This document shows, piece by piece, positions 37,701 through 48,511 of a stretch of 64,000 nt of DNA (positions are counted from its first letter, which is position 1; the number at the start of each line of letters is the position of its first letter). Source of the stretch: Lentinula raphanica. Lineage: Eukaryota; Basidiomycota; Agaricomycetes; Agaricales; Omphalotaceae. Location of the stretch: assembly GCA_027919835.1 (NCBI GenBank), contig JANVFP010000021.1:682001-746000 (forward strand). Direction: 5' to 3'. Under the pieces are notes generated by a model. It did not search any database. It was not told the DNA's origin and saw nothing but the letters and a program-made list of their open reading frames with translations. Position numbers and translations under genes: made by a program.

Positions 37701-38113
37701 CGAGCAAGTGCGTAGCTCGGGTATAGACCTCAATCACATGGCAGCACTCATCAAACAAATCGCTGCCTTTCCGACCACCACAACGGAGCCTGAAAACCCT
37801 CCGGGTGGACGTGAACCTATGTCACCCTCAGTATTAGGTTCCTTCCAAATGAATGGAATGTTGAACATGGACGGTGCCGGGATCTTGATGGATGTGGACG
37901 AAGAAACGACGGCTTTTGTGGCACAAAGTAAAAACGAGGTTAGTGCTTGATGAAATTGAGTCACCCCGAAGTTGGTTAATAGTTGTTACTAGCAGACGTC
38001 TTACATGTAAAAACATCGGTTCTTTTCCCTTCACCTGTTTCTTATTTCAGCCCTTCCCGCTGAACAACCTTTCGTGCCTGCTCGAGTGCGATAAGTGTTT
38101 TATACCTTCCTGA
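34794..38113 (+). CDS. Zn(2)Cys(6) fungal transcription factor
   Basis: A fungal-specific binuclear zinc cluster regulator. Exon 1 (ATG at 34794) ends with CDNCRSRKVKC and HRIPGQEK at 34952. A 6-nt exon TGCCAG (35021-35026) and an exon from 35081 (CATTGTCAATCC...) complete the cluster as C-x2-C-x6-C-x8-C-x2-C-x6-C. A basic linker QATSERKRNSTTARKPRNP follows. Downstream exons give the fungal-specific regulatory domain: MEIYFQIVHSRLPLLNPTQFRNRL (36.0 kb), GTLIFAWWMACICDAYSSLYY with RHKPVLDDDDYDIDF (36.55-36.65 kb), and the C-terminal LDPAVVEFHIIAAGHLLARLG region. The 3' end, joining NE to PFPLNNLSC and stopping at 38113, is the weakest part. Target genes are unknown; the layout resembles regulators of carbon or cell-wall metabolism, but that is only a family-level impression. 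Confidence 0.82.
35021..35026 (+). other. 6-nt microexon of the Zn2Cys6 gene
   Basis: TGCCAG encodes Cys-Gln. It is flanked by ...ctcaaaag and gtatat splice sites, with introns 34953-35020 and 35027-35080. It supplies the fourth cluster cysteine; without it only five cysteines remain. Confidence 0.6.
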
Positions 38114-38701
38114 GGACTGTATATCTTTCATTCAGATTTTCCAACTCCAATTGCTTTGTTGTTGTATGTGCTGCAATATGTGTTTACACAGTTTGATTCC
38201 ATTTGTCCTTAGTAGATTGGCGTTGAAGTGCTCATTACCATAGACGTTGTAATATTGAACAGACTTATCGAACGAATGCGTGAAGCCAACGGTCTTGTCC
38301 TTGTCCGAATGATTTGAGGATACAAGCCCGAGACAAGGCAATCAACTGGCAAAAAGGACGACCGAATCAACTCTGCCTTCCGGAAACCGGGCTGCCGGCG
38401 GGCCGAAATACATTGACCACAGCCACTGGTAGCTCTTGCTTGAAAGTTGAAACTCACCTCCAATTATCGCTGAAATTGCAACGTTCAACACTCACATTTT
38501 ACGCATAATCACAGCGTACAGCTGTGCTGATAACTCGTTAACCGACAAGTGGATCAGCTCGAAGGGGTATGATGAACCATGTACGTGATCTAACAGAATT
38601 ATATCCGTGCCAAGTATGCCCAGCATTGATCTTGGACTTTTGTCTTGAATAGATCGCTAAAGTGAGTCCAATCCTTCCTAAGCCTGTGCTATTGCTCCTT
38701 C
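38114..38701. other. Spacer before UspA gene
   Basis: 3' flank of the Zn2Cys6 gene and upstream region of the UspA gene. Frames present are short and unremarkable. Confidence 0.4.
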
Positions 38702-40679
38702 ATGTCGAATGAAAAACGTAGAAGCTGGAGGCTCAGTATCTCTTCTATCGGGATGCATGAGTATCAGGAGCCAGACGTCTATCACGACGCTGAAATCCCT
38801 CCGTCTCCATCTCCATATATAACTTCTACACATAAACGGCGATGGTCACTAACTCTCAATCTTTCCAAGAATTCATCTACCAACTCAGCAGACAGTGCTG
38901 CTGACCATGCCCTCGAACGCATCAATTCTTCGCAGCCTTCGTTGTCGAAGGAGGGTTCTAGAACCGGCTCCTTTGGCAAGTCCTTAAGTTCCATGATGGG
39001 CGGAATTCCTGGATTGTCAAACCTATCCTTGTCTCGTACTAGCACAAAGGATAGCGTATCGAATAACGATGATGCTCGCGGTCGCTCTCTGTCGAAGAAC
39101 AAACACCGAAGATCTTCTTCTCATGCCCCACCTACTTCCGAAGCTGCGTCCAGAAGCCAATCGCGTGCACGCTCGCAGTCTCCCTTCTCCTTCAGAAGGT
39201 TTCGTCGCGACCCTTCGCCCGCTCCTCCATTACCTCTCAGCTCAACCTCTTCGGAGGTTAGCTTAGTGCCGGACACTAATCCCTCACCCAACATCAGGCC
39301 GCGTACAGCCTTCACTGATGATGCTGATACTGACTACGGATCCGGTGATGAGACGGAAACCGTCAATGGCGAAACTGATGGAGAATTCACAGAAGACGAA
39401 GATAGCGGAGATGAAATCGATATTTTCGACGATGTGACCGAACGCAACACTGAAAGGAACGCTGTGGTCGAGCTTCCAGCTACAGGCGCTCTCGGACTAT
39501 ACGATGCAGATGCAGATATTGATCCTGATCCACTCGGCGAAGGCGTCAACGTAGTCGTTCCACCAGAGCCTTACTTTCCTTCCACAATTCATAGCATGCC
39601 CAGTCGTACACCCTCTGGAGCCAAACGCAATCCTCGACGTCGGAAGAGCACAAAGCATCATGAGCCTCTGCCGCTCAATACCTCGCGACCGCTATTTCAG
39701 CGAGATCGTTGTACTATCACAATGATCCAAGGGGACCCAGAAGGCAAAGCCGTGGCTATCCAAAGGAAGAAGAAGAAATATATCATCGCCAGCGATCTTA
39801 GTGAGGAAAGTCGGTATGCTGTAGAGTGGGGCATAGGGACCGTTCTCAGGGACGGAGATGAAATGCTCATTGTGACTATCGTAGAGAATGAAAACAGAGG
39901 TACGTCCTGTTTCATCGAACACTTCCTGTCGCTCAACAGTGTTTCATTCTGGTTGTAGTGGATCCTCCTATCCCAAATGCTGCGGATCGTGCCAATAAAT
40001 TGAGGAGCCAACAAGAACGTCAAGGACTGGCGTATATTCTCATTCGACAGGCAACTAGCTTACTACAGCGAACAAAGCTAAATGTGACTATAGCTTGTCA
40101 GGCGTGGCATGCAAAGAATGCGCGACATATGCTATTAGGTGAGCAGTTAATTTTACGCCAACCTCCACAATCTAAGTTCATTCAATACCTAAGATATCGT
40201 TGATCATATGGATCCTACAATGCTGATTGTTGGGTCAAGAGGTCTAGGACAACTCAAAGGGTATGCCAAGTCATCTAACTTCTTTTACTTTGACACTGAC
40301 TCACATTCCATGAAGAATACTTCTTGGCTCAACATCCCACTACCTTATTCAGAAATGCTCTGTCCCCGTGATGGTTGCGCGCCGGAGATTGAAGCGTCCT
40401 CCCCGAAAATCTGCTCATTTGGCTACACACAGAGTACATGTATCCCTCGCTGACGCTGGTATCGATCGTGTGGCTGCGAAGGTGGATGAGGATGTCAAAC
40501 AGATGCGAGATCAGATTCAACGGGATGATGCTCAGAGGAGTGGGACGAGTGGAACGGTGCATAAGGATCCTGGGGCAGAGGCAGCTTTGGAGAGAGAGGC
40601 GCAAGAGGAACGGATAGACGAAGACGGTGATGAGGACGGTGATGAGGAAGCAGATGAGGAAGCTGCAGGTATGAAATGA
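38702..40679 (+). CDS. Universal stress protein (UspA) domain protein
   Basis: Long disordered N-terminus with a C-terminal UspA nucleotide-binding domain. The first exon (about 400 residues) is serine/arginine-rich (RRSWRLSISS repeats of RxxS, potential kinase sites) with an acidic stretch (TDDADTDYGSGDETET and DEDSGDEIDIFDD). The Usp fold begins KKKYIIASDLSEESRYAVEWGIG and MLIVTIVENEN, then after introns LAYILIRQATSLLQRTKLNVTI and MDPTMLIVGSRGLGQLKG/ILLGSTSHYLIQKCSVPVMVAR. The G-x2-G-x9-G-S ATP-binding motif is intact across an intron near 40260-40318. An acidic tail follows to TGA 40677-40679. The start is the first ATG of the frame; the paired N-terminal extension is typical of fungal Usp proteins. 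Confidence 0.87.
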
Positions 40680-40951
40680 AGTTTGCGGGCTGATTGGCCG
40701 GAGCTGTGAAAACAAGAAAGACCTTTATTTAAGTAACGAAAGTGTTATCTGGTGTAACGCTTGCAAGTAGTCCGGATACTCGATAATGCTAGTCTTCATG
40801 TGATGCACTTCATCGTACGCTCAATAGAAGTGGCATAATGCATTGCATATACTAGATCGATACAGAAAACTCTTTGAAGTACTTCGTTTCAGCGTTATCA
40901 TATCCGTCTTCGTAAATCCTTTCGTATATCTGTCATTGTGTCCTCTGTTCT

Positions 40952-42980
40952 CTAATCCGACTTACGAGGCCCTCCAGGAACCAAAGCCCACAAGATTGTC
41001 ATGAAAGCCATCATCGATATGAGCCTACACCAAAGGGGGGCTAGTGAGCGGCTTTATTCGATTGATTGTCAGACTTAGTTTAACACCTACAAAGGCTGGA
41101 GACTTGTGATACCAAACTTTGAGGCTAACGCACCCGTCATGAACGGGAGCACTGCACTGCCTGCTTGACCAAATCCAGCGATCCATCCAATAGAACCGGT
41201 CAGTAGCCAACGAGGAAGCACACGACCAGTGTGGTTCATCGTGATCGGGTACATTGGGCCTAGAAGCATGCCTACGATGGCTATTGCTACCCCGTCTCCG
41301 ATGAGTGAAGGGACAAGCCAGATGACGATTTCCAGACTGAGAGTGGTCTATGAGTGAATGGCTGCGAAATGATTTAATACATACCCAATTGCAAGTGACG
41401 AGTATAGGTAAAGTACCCGACGCTCTCCTACCTTTTGATTAACCCAAAGCAGGACAATACGTCCGAGCATGAGGCCTATCACCTCCATTGTAAGACACCG
41501 TGAAATAATACCACACTTGTAAGGATCGTACCGCCGAAGAAACCAGCGGAGATGTACCCGCTCTGTGAACCTCCGCCTGTGGTATGCCAATGAATGTGTT
41601 ATTCTGTCAAAGTATCACCGTATCAAATCGGACGCACCTCGAACTTTCTGAATGAATGTGACTATCCAGCCACCTACGGTGACCTCAACTCCAACATATA
41701 CGAGGATGAATAGAGCGAGAAGGTGTACAGTCCTTAGAGACAAGATTTGCCGGAAATGACTCCGTTCGCTGGTTCCTTTCTCGCCAGGTTCTTGCCCGAT
41801 CTGAGCAAGGCAATCTAGGCGAAGTATCATTGATAATTGTTTCAGAGAAGTTTGAAAGATCGAGGGAATACGTACCGTCTTGGGTCTTGAATCGGAAGAC
41901 AGCTATCTGAACTACTGTGTTGATAGTTGCAATTGAAAGGGAAACCAAGTAATGGAATGACCAATGTTCCATTTTGTAGAATTGTGTTGCTACGAGAGGA
42001 GCACAGAGAGCACCAGCACCTACGCTTGATTCAAACTCGAGCACCGACATGAACGCTGAGAAGCTAACGAACCATAGGTAGCGTGGAGTAGACCCATCTT
42101 GGTTTCTGAATGCTGTTTGAGAGATGCGACGTAACCGTTGGACTGAGCATCCTGAGTGTTAGATATGATAGAATCAGCGTCACATCGTATACTGTACTTC
42201 CATCGAGTCCAAGTGAGTACCTCTAAAGCAAGACCGATGCCATTGATTGTGAAAGCCATCACAAACACAGGGAAAGGAAGCTGAGGAGCTTGGAGGGCAT
42301 AAGCCGTTTGCTGTAAGACCGAACCTGGTTGTATGATCATTTTATTCAATCTGCTCAGTCTGTGAAACTAGAAGTGATACCTAAAACTATGGTCTGTTGT
42401 AACTTGCGTGAGCAACGAATACTCTCATATAGTTAGAAGAGACCTTTCCAAATCCCAGTTTTTCTGAAAGTGGGACATTCAAACAAGCACCAGATATGAA
42501 ACCCTAGACTGGCATCAGCGATTCGCTGAAATAAGTATGCGAACTTGAAAGACGAGTTTGCCGTACAACGCATGCGAATACGAAGATAAGGGACACTATG
42601 ATATAGCCAACCTGAGGATTCGTTAGCCAATGGCACTCGGCAGGATAAGATCATCATACATCGTATACTTTCTGTATTCTTGGAAGCAGAGGGCCTGTAG
42701 AACCATCGTTCCAACCTGCGAGAAACATGCACCAATATAGGGCACCGAGTTGCAGATATTCCCTTCCTCGATATTGGGATTTTGTAGGTTCGTGGCTCCC
42801 TGTATTGTTATCTACACTCGAGGCATCTTTCTCTCCTTGAACGGTTTCAGACATAGGGCTGTCTTTCGACATCATGCCAACCTCTGGAGAATCGGATGCT
42901 CGGTTCAACCGTGAAAGATTTTGAGTGGTTGTATTTGCGGCGCCAGTGTTTGCTAAAACTTGAAGTTCCACTGCCTCCAT
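40952..42980 (-). CDS. MFS transporter
   Basis: A major facilitator superfamily permease. The N-terminal cytosolic tail (MEAVELQVLANTGAANTTTQ and a charged stretch) leads to the first helix LGALYWCMFLAGWNDGSTGPLLPRIQKVYDV, whose G-x-x-D-G-x-x-G-P-x-x-P pattern is MFS-like. Further exons show hydrophobic helices (FPVFVMAFTINGIGLAL; HYLVSLSIATINTVVQIAVF; VHLLALFILVYVGVEVTVGGWIVTFI). The C-terminal exon gives FMTILWALVPGGPRKSD with TAG at 40952-40954. Many introns; about 11-12 helices in total. The substrate is unknown. The 5' end of this gene and its promoter are part of a segmental duplication repeated at about 44760-44950. Confidence 0.82.
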
Positions 42981-43113
42981 TGTCGGGAATGAGGAAAGGC
43001 TGAAATTTCCCAGGAACACATTGGGATACTTATGTGCGGAGAAACTTCGGATATGCTAAAGCTTGAAAGCGATCTAAGCGCCCATCGTATGCTTGACTCT
43101 GATTAGCTTCGTC
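42981..43113. promoter_or_regulatory. Divergent promoter MFS / PITH-1
   Basis: 133 bp between start codons. The equivalent interval of the second duplicated unit is at about 44810-44946 and is alignable by eye, including a shared GCGCCCAT motif and ACTYTGATTAGCTT-like sequence just before the PITH start. Confidence 0.45.
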
Positions 43114-43954
43114 ATGTCCTCCTCCTCCTCAACAACAGCTGACTTACTTGGAGGCGACCGCACAAACCTTTGGCGGTGCATAGATCGCGATAAGTAAGGT
43201 CATTCAAAGCCATCTATCTCCTCATAAATAGTTGAATGTCTTTCGAGTCAAGCGTCCATGGTTTGAATTTATCCGATCCAGATTCTGCTAAAGAAACTAT
43301 CAAGCCTTGGGATTTGAGAGAAGACACCGAAAAGTTTGCAGATTCCAACGTAGATGATCAGGCGAGCCATACTTTCCTTTAAGCTATGAATCTTCACGAA
43401 CGTTTGCAAGTATTCAGGTCATAATACATGTTCCCTTTTCGCAAAACGTCCGGTTACGATCCATCTTATTAAAACTTGGTGCGCAGCTCTCTCATCGCGT
43501 CAAACGCTGTTTTCAATGTCATATATTAGGCAGAGGCGAGGCTGCCCCCACCCATCTACGAATCTTTGCAAACCATCCAAACATAGTCGATTTCTCAGAA
43601 GCCGAAACCACCAAGGCTCAATTAGATATAAGCCTTTTGCAAGGCGAGCCTGGTGTCGTTGAATATCCTCTTCGTGTCGCTGCTTTTGCGAGCATAAATT
43701 CGGTATCGCTGTTTCTAGTGCGTATAATCGATTACCTTGGTCCCATCACCCCTCTGACACCTGTACTCTCCCAGAGCGAATCAGTGGGTGGTGATATTTC
43801 TCGAATATACTATGTCGGATTCAAAGGAGACGTGAGAGAGCTCAAGAAGGATAAGGATCCTCAGATGGACGTGCCTGCAGCAAATGCTGCAGATGCTCTT
43901 CTCTTCGACAGGCTGCAGGATAAAGCTAGCGGACAACAGACAACGGCGAGGTGA
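43114..43954 (+). CDS. PITH-domain protein, copy 1
   Basis: PITH domains bind the proteasome in thioredoxin-like TXNL1 and occur alone in small proteins. Exons give MSSSSSTTADLLGGDRTNLW, then NVHGLNLSDPDSAKETIKPWD, VIIHVPFSQNVRLRSILLKL, GRGEAAPTHLRIFANHPNIVDF, PGVVEYPLRVAAFASINSVSLF and ISRIYYVGFKGDV, the usual PITH strand order. The copy ends SGQQTTAR (TGA 43952-43954), where copy 2 continues with an acidic tail; copy 1 therefore looks C-terminally truncated or altered. The intron at 43374-43417 has a GC donor where copy 2 has GT. Start chosen at 43114, matching copy 2. Confidence 0.82.
43374..43417 (+). other. GC-AG intron in PITH copy 1
   Basis: The exon ends GATGATCAG, the intron starts gcgagc and ends attcag, and the join gives DDQ/VIIHVPF in frame. 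The equivalent intron of copy 2 (45200-45255) starts gtgggc. Confidence 0.72.
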
Positions 43955-44946
43955 CAGGCATGTACTAGTTCTTTGTTTATCATGTACAACGTTTCATGCT
44001 CGCCCGAATGCTGACTCTTCCGTGTGGATTCTACTAGTAGTCCTGAATTAGATCGTGACTTGTTCTTTTGTGTTGCACTTCCAAACAGTTCTGTCCATTT
44101 CTCGTGGTTGAAAAGTACTGCGTATTCTCTACACCTGCGTGTTGCTAAATGTTGACGCGTACCATCCTCACACCGTTGTTCCTCCGGGCCCTTCCTTCGC
44201 AATCGCACAAGAAATATGTCCATCGAAACGTGGCAAGTGGAGGAAGCAAGGCTGGGTTCGTGAACTTCTCCGTCTAGTGTTCGTTTCCCTGGACTCGTTG
44301 TATCTCTCTTCTTACATGTCGCCATACTCTCCGATTCGTCCTTATTTTGGGTGTCTTCCAAGGTCCTCTATCGATTCCGGTATCTTGCTTCCCGCAATAT
44401 CACGGACCATCATCGACGTCCTTGCAAGGTTGAGACTTGGGAATTTCCACAACGTCCACATTTCTGTGCGTTCTTCACGTCCCCGATAGCCTTCCAGTAT
44501 CCATATCCAGCTCTTGCAGCCCATTCAACTTGTTTCCGCAGAGAAGTTGCACGACACTTTGCGAAGTTCGAATTGATGCGCCATGCGAGTATGAGGAGGT
44601 ATGAGGCCTCCACACCTCCGAGGACACTTGATCTAAATGGTTAATCTAAGTATATTCCTTCCAAATCCTCGAACTCCTGAACCCATAACACGTCGGAATA
44701 GATCAGAATACATATCATTGCGATATGAATCAGATCACTCGTGTTGTTAAGTCTTGCTGCTGTGGGTACATATTTGCGGCACCAGTGTTTGCTAAAACTT
44801 GCAGCTCCATTGCCCAGCATTGCCCCCATGTGAGGAAATTGAAAAAACCGCGAGGTCCAAATTCCCAGTTGATGTGCAGAGAACCTCCGGTATAAAAGCT
44901 CAATTCATGCGCCCATTGTGTGTACTTGACTACGATTAGCTTGTTC
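43955..44946. other. PITH-1 3' flank and decayed MFS 5' remnant
   Basis: Noncoding by my reading. Left part is the 3' flank of PITH copy 1, alignable in blocks with 45866-46620. The right part (about 44760-44830) encodes on the minus strand an ELQVLANTGAAN segment, identical to the MFS N-terminus, but with no continuing transporter. A 36-40 bp motif around 44712-44750 recurs upstream of the secreted-protein genes. Confidence 0.55.
44740..44830 (-). pseudogene. Remnant of MFS transporter 5' end
   Basis: Duplicate of the first codons of the MFS gene at 42900-42980 (ELQVLANTGAAN shared). After about a dozen residues the reading diverges (MYPQQQDLT) and no membrane helix follows. It is the edge of the duplicated unit rather than a gene. 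Confidence 0.7.
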
Positions 44947-46620
44947 ATGCCCTATTCCTCCTCCTCCTCAGCAGCCGACACGTTCAAGGGAGGTGAACGC
45001 ACAAACCTTTGGCGGTACATAGATCGCGACAAGTAAGGTCATCACAAGTCATCAAACCTTGCACAAACTGCTGACATTTTGCCAATCTAGTGTTCGTGGC
45101 TTGAATCTATACAACCCAGATTCTGCTCCAGAAACCATCAAGTCTTGGAACCTAAGAGAAGACCTTGAGAGGTTTGCAGATTCGAGTGTAGACGATCAGG
45201 TGGGCCATACTTTCCTTTGTTTCTCGAATCCCAATGAACAATCGCAAGTGTTCAGGTTATCATACACGTTCCCTTTTCGCAGAACGTCCGGTTACGTTCC
45301 GTCTTGTTAAAACTTGGTGCGTACTGACTGCTCTCCTCACATCGAAAACCTGCCTTCTCAATGCCAATCATCAGGTACAGGCGAGACTGCACCCAGTCGG
45401 CTGCGAATCTATGCGAATCAGCCAAACATTGTCGACTTCTCAAAAGCTGAAACCACCAAGGCGCACTTCAAGATAAAGCTTATGCAAGACGTGCCCCGTG
45501 TGGTTGAATATCCTCTTCGCACCGCTGCTTTCGCGAGCATGAACTCGGTATCACTGTTTATAGTGCGTATAATCGATTACCTTGGTTCCGTCACCCCTTT
45601 GACACCTGTACTCTCTCAGAGCGAATCATTGGGCGGTAAAGTTTCTCGAATATACTACGTTGGATTCAAGGGAGAAGTGATACCACTGGAAAAGGATAAG
45701 GATCCTCAGATGGATGTGCCTACAGTCAATGCTGCTGATGCTCCTCTCTTTGACCAGCTGCAGGGTAAAGCTAGTGGACTTGAACACTGGAGTGACTCGG
45801 ATGACTGGCAGTGGGTTGATGATGTGAGTCTGCATAGTGACGAGTCAAGCGAATATATCATTTAGTTGCCTCATGAGACTGCATAATGTTACCAGACTAT
45901 GTTACAAGGAATTCGGGATGCTGATCTCTCCTGAAATGTTCTTCTGAGGGTACATGAGAATTGGCATACTCATACGGAGCAGTACGAAGCCCTTAAGATA
46001 TGTTAAAGGCTCTACCCGTGCTCTACAAGGCTCTACACTGATCGGAATTATGATGGATCTGTGACAGTGGACGGCAACACACAACTCATCTCATCAACAT
46101 CTCATTTATGTTCTTGCATCCCGATGGATGATCCCAGATGATCCCGTTACATATTAGTTTCGTCCTTGTCTTGTGTGTTCTCCAACTTGGTCCTCCATCG
46201 GCCCTCGAGTCGGTATCCGGCTTCCTGATCCATCATCGACAAACTTGACTTGGAATTTCTGAAACGTCCATCGTCGTCCGACTGCACTTCTGTGCAGTGT
46301 ACATTCTTCGATGCTCCGCAGGGACGACAAGGTCATTGTGTGTATGGCGAAACACTTGTGACCTCTTGTGACTTGCCAAACGTTGGGATATGGGACCCGG
46401 ACAGTAGAGGAAGAAAGACTTTCGGTTTTTCACAAGCTCACTGGAAAACCTCGAGGGCCTTTGATACTACTAGCCTTCCAGCTTCCAGGCTTCCACTGGT
46501 ATTCATGTCCAGCTCTTGCAGTCCATTCAAATCGCCAATTTTAGACAGAAGAATTAGTACAAGCTCAGATACTGAGTCGGAAACCGATGCGCCATGCTGC
46601 ATGCGAGTCTGCGATTAGGG
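44760..46620 (+). repeat. Segmental duplication, unit 2
   Basis: Second copy of the MFS-5'-end/PITH unit (see 42930-44640). Spacing between equivalent PITH start codons is 1833 bp. Limits approximate. Confidence 0.7.
44947..45865 (+). CDS. PITH-domain protein, copy 2
   Basis: Paralog of copy 1 with the same exon layout: RTNLWRYIDRDK, VRGLNLYNPDSAPETIKSWN, VIIHVPFSQNVRLRSVLLKL, TGETAPSRLRIYANQPNIVDF, VVEYPLRTAAFASMNSVSLF, VSRIYYVGFKGEVIPL. Many differences are conservative, so both copies may be functional. The C-terminus extends into an acidic, tryptophan-containing tail (EHWSDSDDWQWVDD, ending SSEYII, TAG 45863-45865), absent in copy 1. The proline in IKPWD of canonical PITH proteins is serine here (IKSWN). 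All introns are GT-AG. Confidence 0.82.
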
Positions 46621-46886
46621 CCGACACTGCGATATCAATCGGATCACTTTCTTAGCTGTGCGCAGCTGTGCAGTGTGCAGTGGCACTGTGCACTCTGTTC
46701 CAAGTCGAAACAACCCTTTTTAGCCTATTATCCAATGTAAGCGACGTGTATGAGCATACTTAAAAGGTACGGTCTCTGCCAACCGAAGTTCCTGACCATC
46801 CTTCCACTACCCAGAGCTGGCCTCCAAAAACTTATTACATACAAACCTTGCCTGTGAAATTCCTTTCCCTCTATTTCCCGCTTTCA
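45866..46886. other. Spacer with duplicated flank and upstream motif
   Basis: Left and middle parts align in blocks with the 3' flank of PITH copy 1. Around 46626-46660 lies a diverged copy of the motif found upstream of PITH-2 and secreted-B. The stretch 46660-46700 is rich in gtgca/tgcac repeats. Right end is the putative promoter of secreted-protein gene A. Confidence 0.45.
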
Positions 46887-47972
46887 ATGATGATCTTTTC
46901 ATGTTCCAAGACTATGATGTTCTTCGCCGCTGTTGCAATGATCCCAAGTCTTGCGCTCCCTCTCTCGGATGAAACCAATTACTATAACTCGCCTTCAACC
47001 AGTATAAATGCTCAGGCCCTAAATTCTCGAGGTATTGTGTTCAATGTGTACCTCTCCTGTGACTGATCTCATGCTGTCTTCTACCATAGAACTTCAATCC
47101 CCGCTGAAGGAATGCATGAATCCACCAAAGTGGACTGCAGTAAATGAAGGCCACTGGCCTGCGAAGAAACAAGACGGACCAATTCCATCACAGTATAATG
47201 GTCCTCTACCGCCTGCAGCCTTTCCTCCAGGCTTCCTATTGCCAGGTAGTAGGAATTCCGACGTTGTATGACACTATCGTGATATTCATAAACCAACTAT
47301 TTAGGTGGACGAAAATACGAATTCAAACCTGGATCATGTTGGTGACAATCCCATGAATCCATGAGTGTTGCTTGGCTCATGATAATACACCCAACTACAT
47401 TGTAGCAGACTCAACGTTGCAGGCAACAGCGAGAGAAATCAGGAGATCCAAGCTTTTCCAAATGGACGCAGCATTACGCCATCGAGTGAATGGACTCATA
47501 GTACGAATTCTCCGGGTGAACAATAATCAGCATTACTACCTCGAGGACGAGAAGTTGCTCAACGGTTATGCTATTTTGTGTTTGAAAGGTTCGTGTGAGT
47601 TTGACCTGCATTGATGTTATTTCCATCCTAACTGTTCGACATTCATACCTTGTGTATGGTAGGGGCCCAACAGACAGTAGATGACCAAGTCAAATGGATA
47701 GAGAAAGCCTTGGAGGAAACCCCCAATCATTTTGAGGATCCATCCATTTACCAGGAAATTCTCATCCGAATCAAGACAAAAAACCTGAAAGCAAACGATA
47801 TGATCGACATCGGTTTAGCTAGCCATGATAATGGGTATGAGAATTTAAGTTGTATCTAGTAGTACTTTGGAATCTTAACCCGCTTGTTCAGACAATGTTT
47901 TTTACCTTCATTCGGCTGGTATGAAGAATGTTACGACTCAGGCGAGTTCAAGAGTATCGGGATGAAAGAGTA
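46887..47972 (+). CDS. Predicted secreted protein A, unknown family
   Basis: The N-terminus (MMIFSCSKTMMFFAAVAMI, then PSLALPLSDE) is a clear signal peptide: hydrophobic core and small residues before the likely cleavage. Exons joined by 50-70 bp introns give WTAVNEGHWPAKK, a PPAAFPPGFLLP proline block, RKYEFKPGS, then ADSTLQATAREIRRSKLF, YYLEDEKLLNGYAIL, DDQVKWIEKALEETPNHF, NDMIDIGLASHDNGYENL, and a final exon QCFLPSFGWYEECYDSGEF. The order and several motifs match gene B 1.6 kb downstream, so the last exon (stop TAA 47970-47972) is placed by that comparison; without the splice the frame stops after ENLSCI. I recognise no domain. About 250-260 residues. Confidence 0.68.
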
Positions 47973-48511
47973 AGGAGGAGTTTGTGGGTAACTTGAATGT
48001 TTGGCACTTGAACGCCGTGACGCTTGAATGTTAACACTGTGTGAGGCCCACCAGTGGGTGAAAAAAATCCCAAGGGCTCAAAGTATGGAAAGTATGTCGG
48101 AATGAGAGGAATGAATATAAGTGGCGAGAGCCCTGGAGAGTCAGAATATGTGAGTTATAGTCGCCAGTTGATGGCTGGCAGTATCGAATATATTCCCTCA
48201 ATCCCGTTCGCAGAGGTTCGCTGCCAACGGACGTCGGAGGCTGAGGTCAATTGATTACATTCAGAATCATTGCGATAATCAATCAGATCACTCGCGTTGC
48301 TATGTAAGCGCTTGAAACAGCCTCAAATACTCCGTCAGCTATCGGTGCACTGTGCCACGAGGTGCCACTGCATAAAAGATGGGATGAGAATTCTTCAAAG
48401 CTCAGAGCTGGTCTCCGAACATCACCCTGCCAATTTTGCTTCAAAAATTACTGCCTAACAACGCCGTCACTCTCAGAACAACTGTCCTCAGTCTCAATCT
48501 TACTATCCATC
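47973..48511. other. Spacer between secreted-protein genes A and B
   Basis: A better-preserved copy of the upstream motif lies at about 48266-48306. Further downstream, gagctggt and related blocks near 48400 match sequence before gene A (about 46815), so the promoters appear duplicated with the genes. Confidence 0.45.

Larger units (their letters stand above)
42930..44640 (+). repeat. Segmental duplication, unit 1
   Basis: Spans the MFS 5' end, the divergent promoter, PITH copy 1 and its 3' flank. Aligned by eye with about 44760-46620: strong match over the MFS start (caccagtgtttgctaaaact type sequence) and all PITH exons; weaker over the 3' flank, where blocks such as tccagctcttgcag and atgcgccatg recur. 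Outer limits are approximate. Confidence 0.75.

Noticed and set aside
43861..44361. 166-codon minus-strand frame overlapping PITH copy 1
   Set aside because: Its start lies in noncoding duplicated flank and it runs antisense through the PITH coding end; the equivalent region of the other copy does not keep the frame.
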